Positions 58,969 to 64,000 of a stretch of 64,000 nt of DNA are shown here, piece by piece; the first letter of the stretch is position 1, and each line of letters opens with the position of its first letter. The stretch lies in contig JAJGOT010000276.1 of NCBI GenBank assembly GCA_022457155.1, forward strand, positions 310,001-374,000. Reading direction: 5' to 3'. This DNA is from Cladopsammia gracilis (Eukaryota; Cnidaria; Anthozoa; Scleractinia; Dendrophylliidae). Under the pieces are notes generated by a model that had not been told where the DNA came from, made no database searches, and was given only the letters and a program-made list of their open reading frames with translations. The position numbers were made by a program, and so were the translations under genes.

Positions 58969-60100
58969 GGTGGTAGAATCGACCTTAGGTCTAAGATTGA
59001 CTTTGCCCCAAAACTTAATAGATGGAGAGATTTTGTATTATTATGCTTAAATACAAAAGATGGGGACTTTCTTGCTTCCCAATGACAAGAAAATGAGAGC
59101 CAAAATCGGCTGTTATGGTCCATTTTGAGACGCCATATTGGATTGGAAGTGCTAGCACATGCCTACTTTGGACATTAGTAGCAGCAACAGGCGCTAATAG
59201 CTGCGCAGTAGATAAGTGCACATGTTTTCTGCTGTACGCCTTTCACACGGGCTCGAATTCTCACTGTTGCTATGCATGACATGGCAGGCGTATGAAGGGG
59301 AAGGGGGAGAATTCAGGCATGCGAGAACGTGAAGGGCGTGTGAGGAAGGGGAGGAAGGAGGGGGGCGTTCTCACGTGCCTGAATTCCCCTCTTCCCCTTC
59401 GAACGTCTGACACACAGGCTATTTATGACGCCATGTTTAATTCGAACAAGATAGTCATGGAAGATCGGAGTTTTCTGGTATTTTCCAGCCTATAATTGGC
59501 CATTTATTATCACAAACATTTCGAACAGCCATTACTCAATGAGACTTTAAAATGGCGCTCAATGAGCGAAGATTTATGTTGAGATTTCTGTGATAAATGA
59601 ATGTATTTTAAGGGCTGGATCAGAGTGCGCTGAAAGGTATTTGTAACATAAAGATGCAGATTTATCGTATCTGGACGAAATTTGTGTGGTGTATTGCTTT
59701 GACATGAAAGAAACTTTTCACGGGAGCCTGGAATGAAAGCAGCTTTCTGCCTGATGTTAGAGCCTTGTAAATTTAGGGCATGTGTGTTTTTTACTTTGAA
59801 ACTAAATTTCTTAAGAAAAAAGTGGCCTTCCACTCCAGGCTCCCGTGGGATTTTTCTTCTTCTATGTGGGTATAAACTCACACATTTCTTTTTACAAGCC
59901 TTTAAACCCAAAGTTTTAAAAAGAAAAATTCTTATTTTTGAGCCCACAATTTGAATGGGATTTGTCACCTCAGACATCAATTTTTTGAAAGTTCAACTTC
60001 AGTTCTATAAGTCTATAGCAATCACTCCTCAGTAAGGCTCGATACTTTTGAGTCATTTGGTTCCAAAATGACCTTGTTAAAGCCGAGTCTACCACCTTAA
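58965..60100. mobile_element. TTAA-bounded element with GGTGGTAGA ends
   Basis: TTAAGGTGGTAGAATCGACC at the left; the complement of the right end reads TTAAGGTGGTAGACTCGGCT. Shares the GGTGG terminus with 57214 and 62745. An internal inverted repeat around 59293-59400 (gaaggggaag / cttccccttc) makes spurious open frames. Confidence 0.75.
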
Positions 60101-60336
60101 ATGGAGGGAAACAAAGTACATAATTCTCCTGGGAGTCAGCATGGCCACAGTGTGGTTAAGGCCCATTAAATAAGTCAGCTTATTAACCGAAGTGCTAGTC
60201 TTGCATTCAGTTTTGCATTAATATTATTGCTACTGCACAAAATTGAAACAGTCATTTGAATGTGCATTTCCTGGAAAAAGCAATGGGGCCAAGAAGGGAT
60301 CCAGAAAAGTAGGAGGGGTGGGGGGAGGGTCCAGAT

Positions 60337-60681
60337 GGTAGAGTCTACCTTCTATAGCTCAGAAGGAGGTCGGACACTTATTGAGAATTATATAATGTAA
60401 TGCCAACACTTAGAATTGTATTTTCAATAAATTTTTAAGTGTAAAAAAGAAAATCTAAAATCCCCACTCAGGATTGAACCTGTGACCTCCGCTAGACTTA
60501 GACTTAGTATACATAGCCTACCGTACCACAGTACCACCTAGCTTCTCGGGTTGTTTAGGCCTAAATTTAACTATATAAACTGATAACCTCAACCTCAACT
60601 GAAAGCGAACCAGTTACTCCGTTATATAAGTCTCAATAAGGTGTCTGACCTCCTTCTGAGCTATGGAATCTAGACTCTACC
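60337..60681 (-). mobile_element. Foldback element with 9-bp duplication and tRNA-like promoter boxes
   Basis: Direct repeats GGTCCAGAT lie at 60328-60336 and 60682-60690. Inside are ~60-bp inverted repeats starting ggtagagtcta, with about seven mismatches (ctcagaaggaggtc is perfect). On the minus strand the body contains a box A-like tggtactgtggtacggtagg and a box B ggttcaatcc. A 9-bp duplication is typical of Mutator-like elements. 345 bp, no coding frame. Confidence 0.8.
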
Positions 60682-61435
60682 GGTCCAGATGGTGTCTAAA
60701 AGAGGAATCAAGAAAGGTTTGGCACTCTGCTTTGTTCATCATCAGTGGAGTGGCACTATTATTGAAAAATAGTACAACTAGATTGATGAAAAACAAAGTA
60801 GAACATGATATAATACTTACCGTCTCCTCCCTCAAACCAATCCATCTCCCAGTAGAAACAGAACTTAGCAAAGTAACACATGTACATGTATGCAAAGTTT
60901 ATAGTCTTGTGATGTGGTTCCAACTTTTGAGTCTGAAGATGAAATAATTGCAAAGTGTGACCATTCAAATAAAAGCTGTTTAGGGTGTTCTGAAAATGCA
61001 GGTTGCAGATTGATAAAAATAGACTACAAATCAAAATTTAAATTTAAAATGAAATCAGTAAAAAACAAAAATGATAAAACTAATGGAATAACTTACATAA
61101 ATTAGTTAATTATACATGAATTGCATATTCAGAACAGCCAATGGTTTATAATGTTAATAATTTGTAATTTTTCTTGTTTCAAATATCACAAATAATGTAA
61201 AGATACATGTAGAGAGTTGCTTATTCATTATATTACAAGAAATGATTTACAAACTCTCCAAAAATATTACATGTATGTTATTTTGGACAGCAGCCTGTTT
61301 TTCTTGGGCAATTGTAGTACATTAATCTGCTATTGGTTATCTTGAACCATGGCTTTCTCAATCAATTTTTTGTTTGACTTTGATGTCTAATGTAGATCCT
61401 GCTGACCAGTGATTCAAGGGTATATAATTTTATAT

Positions 61436-61437
<2 letters not shown>

Positions 61438-61472
<35 letters not shown>

Positions 61473-61545
61473 ATTTACAATGGTGAGCCGAAGGCAAGCC
61501 ATTGTAAACACCCATACAGATCTCCAGCTCATATTTTATCGTACT
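61438..61545. repeat. Palindrome of about 50-bp arms
   Basis: agataaaatatgagcgggag and on to acaatggtgagcc, followed by its complement. It is related in style to the ctcgcc/ggctcg palindrome near 18262. The stretch 60,691-61,437 holds nothing I recognise. Confidence 0.8.
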
Positions 61546-62430
61546 TATGAAATGAAACAATGAGTAGAGACCTGTATGAAAAGTTAATGGATACTAATTA
61601 GCTGAGCAGGTGTCTGTATCAAAAGTTAATTCTACTGTTTAATAATTCATCAACTCAGTTGATTTGTATTGGGGTTTACAGCTGAGGTGTACATGTGACT
61701 CAAATACCACCTATTGATTTGTCATAACTGTTATGAATTATTAATGAATTTTGTAAATAATTATAAAGAGGTGCTTCACTTGTCTGGTTAAAATCACCTG
61801 CAGCCTCCATCCAGACCACCATTACCTTCCTGTGTCAATAGTAGGGACACCTACAATGAAACCTATCCTATTATCACACCTGTGTGACTGTGTGTGGAAG
61901 TGTAGACATATTTGCAGGGGTTTAATAGAGACAGTGACGAGAATGTAGTAACAGAAACTTTATAACTCAAACAGTAAATGTGAAAGTACTGACAAATTCA
62001 GACTTGATAACAACACTCGGGGAAGATCTCGGTTCTCTCGCTCTACTCCCTTCCATGTGCTCTGTCACGTGACATTGTTTATGTGTCCCATGATTCCACT
62101 ACAGAAGGAGGGGTGTGGGGGTTGGGGAATGGGAGCTCCCACCTCTTTGCACTTTTTCTGTTGCAAAATATTATGCATGATTGAAAAATGGTACTTATCT
62201 TATGTCTGACGTCTCACAAATCCAGGCTATATGTATTTATTTTCTTTCACCAGGTTCTCACCCGTCTCTTCCCTGGTGCCTGGTACTCGCACCAAGGTCA
62301 TCCTAATTTGCAGCCATTGTCTCTTCCCCTTTTATATTTGTTAATAGACTTAAGGTGGGGGAAAATGTGAATTTCAATGAAATTTTAAGAGGTTTAAAGA
62401 AGGGATAGGAGAAAGAAAGTGATTTTTGGA

Positions 62431-62554
62431 ACACCAACAGACAGTTGATACCCACACAAGAGCACCCCAGGTTGATCGTGGACTATTTTGAAACACTAAC
62501 AGACAGTTGATACCCACACAAGAGCACCCCTGGTTGATAGGGGACCATTTTGGT
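62431..62554 (+). repeat. Tandem duplication, 62-bp unit
   Basis: acaccaacagacagttgata starts one copy and acactaacagacagttgata the next, 62 bp later. Five or so differences. Confidence 0.88.
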
Positions 62555-62744
62555 GTCCATCTATTAATGTGTCCATTCTATTAAATTATTATTACAAATT
62601 CTAATTTTAAAACTTCATTTCTTATTTCCCTTAATTTTACAAATTCTTCGAGAAGAACTATTTCCTTGCTTAAAACATGAACAATATAGTCCCGTTAAAG
62701 CCATGTTAAGTGGTGGAAAAATGGCATTCTGGTGGACCCCCGCC

Positions 62745-63356
62745 TTAAGGTGGCTCCACATAGTTATTGGTCAGCCTTCCAAATAAAATACCCACGATCT
62801 CATTGCTGTCTTTTGAGAGTTTTGTTTTGCGATACTAGGCATAATATACACATACATGTAGCTTACTAGGCTTTCTCGCTTATGGAGAAGTCTAATTTGG
62901 CAGTCTTGTCTCGTTACCATGGCAACCAATGATTGAGTTGTTGGGCCTGTTGTTCATGGCTAGCAAACCTCTCAATGGATTTTCTCGGTTTTTACACAGT
63001 AAAAATTAACCATTTTTGGTGAAACAGAAGAAACATTCAGTAAGTCTAATCTAACAAAGCCATAAAAAAGTTGGTACATAATTTTTGGCAATTTATTCAC
63101 GTTTGGTTTTTTACGTTTATTGGGTTTGTTTATGTACAAAAATTGTTGTCTTTTTTTTTTGTGATTGAGAACAAAGAAAATCCTTACCAATTTGTCAATT
63201 TTTATAAAAATTCACCGTGTGGAATACGCGCAATAAACGTTTTAGTTACCGTAAAAATCTCTATTTTCGTGACGTCATCAAAATAAACAAACGCGCACTC
63301 CCGCCATTTTCGTGCCCATGCCTCGCGTGCCAAAAAACTATATGGAGCCACCTTAA
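62745..63356. mobile_element. TTAA-bounded element with GGTGGCTCCA ends
   Basis: TTAAGGTGGCTCCACATAGT at the left; the complement of the right end reads TTAAGGTGGCTCCATATAGT. 612 bp, non-coding. Same outer terminus as 57214-58699. From 63,357 to 64,000 I see nothing further. Confidence 0.8.
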
Positions 63357-64000
63357 AGCCACTATATAATTTCACCAACTTGTCAATATTCAAGGGGAGT
63401 GGGGAGAGGGGGTAGGAAAACTTGAAAAAAAATGTCTAAATTGAAGAATTTTTACAAAATGTTGGATAACTAAAAGTATCAGGTCTAAAAAGGTATTTAT
63501 AGCTTTTATTTATTGTGTAGCATTTCATCCACTGACCCAAAATGTAAACTACCTTGTGCAACATAACATACATTAGTGTAGTGCAATTTACTTACTATAA
63601 TTATGGCATTCGAAGAACGCAATCCTAATTTCGTGTTGGTTGTCCTGTGGTTTATGTGCAGTAAAATTTGAGATTTTTTGGTGGCCGGTCTTCCAAATGG
63701 CCGCCCCTACTGTTTTTTTTTTCAGGGCTCATTTCCGCTTGAAATTCCTTTAAATGCATCTCCATAATCTGTGATTACTGCTAGTATTGTATAGTAGGTA
63801 AATTGCTCTACTGTAATACATGTTTAACTTAGTACTTTTGCAGTTGTCATTTGATATGCCACACTTAAGGTTTTCTCCCCTGGGACGACTCCTCAAAATG
63901 TTTTGTAGGGGTGTGGGTTTTCAGAGAAAAGTAATATAGTATAGTACCCATTTTCAGTACAAAATTAGTATTAAATTTTATGTTTTTGTCAGCTTTGCCA

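Noticed and set aside
59293..59495. 67-aa open frame beginning MKGKGENSG
   Set aside because: Arises from a purine-rich inverted repeat within a TTAA element.
60470..60560. tRNA gene on the minus strand
   Set aside because: Boxes only; no acceptor pairing; enclosed by transposon inverted repeats.
60663..60947. 94-aa open frame
   Set aside because: Starts inside a transposon terminal repeat; no homology and no splice pattern.

Overview
The window is eukaryotic, AT-rich and repeat-dense, with long introns and short exons. The best guess is an anthozoan cnidarian, probably a stony coral. This rests on the gene content, a Meta-SINE-like element, a Ty3/gypsy lineage and tyrosine-recombinase retrotransposons. 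The species cannot be fixed from sequence alone.

Positions 1-43,679, plus strand: the 3' part of one large gene, a phospholipase C beta of the PLCB4/NorpA class. I could place 25 exons with consistent splice phases. They run from the end of the catalytic X box through a very long X-Y linker, the Y box, the C2 domain and the C-terminal coiled coil to a probable stop at 43,677-43,679. The 5' half (PH, EF hands, most of X) lies left of the window. The introns carry most of the mobile DNA: a 21-bp minisatellite (1,420-2,064), nested foldback elements (2,348-4,316), a gag-deleted Ty3/gypsy element with 154-bp LTRs (5,669-9,245), the 3' end of a LINE with a nuclease-like domain (28,753-29,553), a tyrosine-recombinase retrotransposon remnant with split direct repeats (31,547-33,576), an L1/Tx1-like remnant (34,780-36,105), a candidate hammerhead ribozyme (36,587-36,628), a Meta-SINE (37,553-37,811) and a 5'-truncated LINE tail (42,263-42,463).

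Positions 43,680-49,043: intergenic DNA with several MITEs and a minisatellite whose unit contains a CCAAT core. No gene was seen.

Positions 49,044-56,306: a compact cluster of three small genes. On the minus strand are a four-exon dihydrodiol dehydrogenase (DHDH, 338 aa) and, 246 bp upstream of it, a two-exon HD-domain protein of 193 aa. The latter keeps every expected ligand of the PhnZ/TmpB mixed-valent di-iron oxygenases. A divergent plus-strand gene encodes a 72-aa single-pass membrane protein; its start codon is 125 bp from that of the HD gene, which implies a shared bidirectional promoter.

Positions 56,307-64,000: no gene seen. The stretch holds inverted-repeat elements, several ending in TTAA, and a 345-bp foldback element with a 9-bp target duplication and tRNA-like promoter boxes. 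At least nine elements of several unrelated sequence families across the window are bounded by TTAA, pointing to heavy use of a TTAA-targeting transposase (piggyBac or Kolobok type) in this genome.
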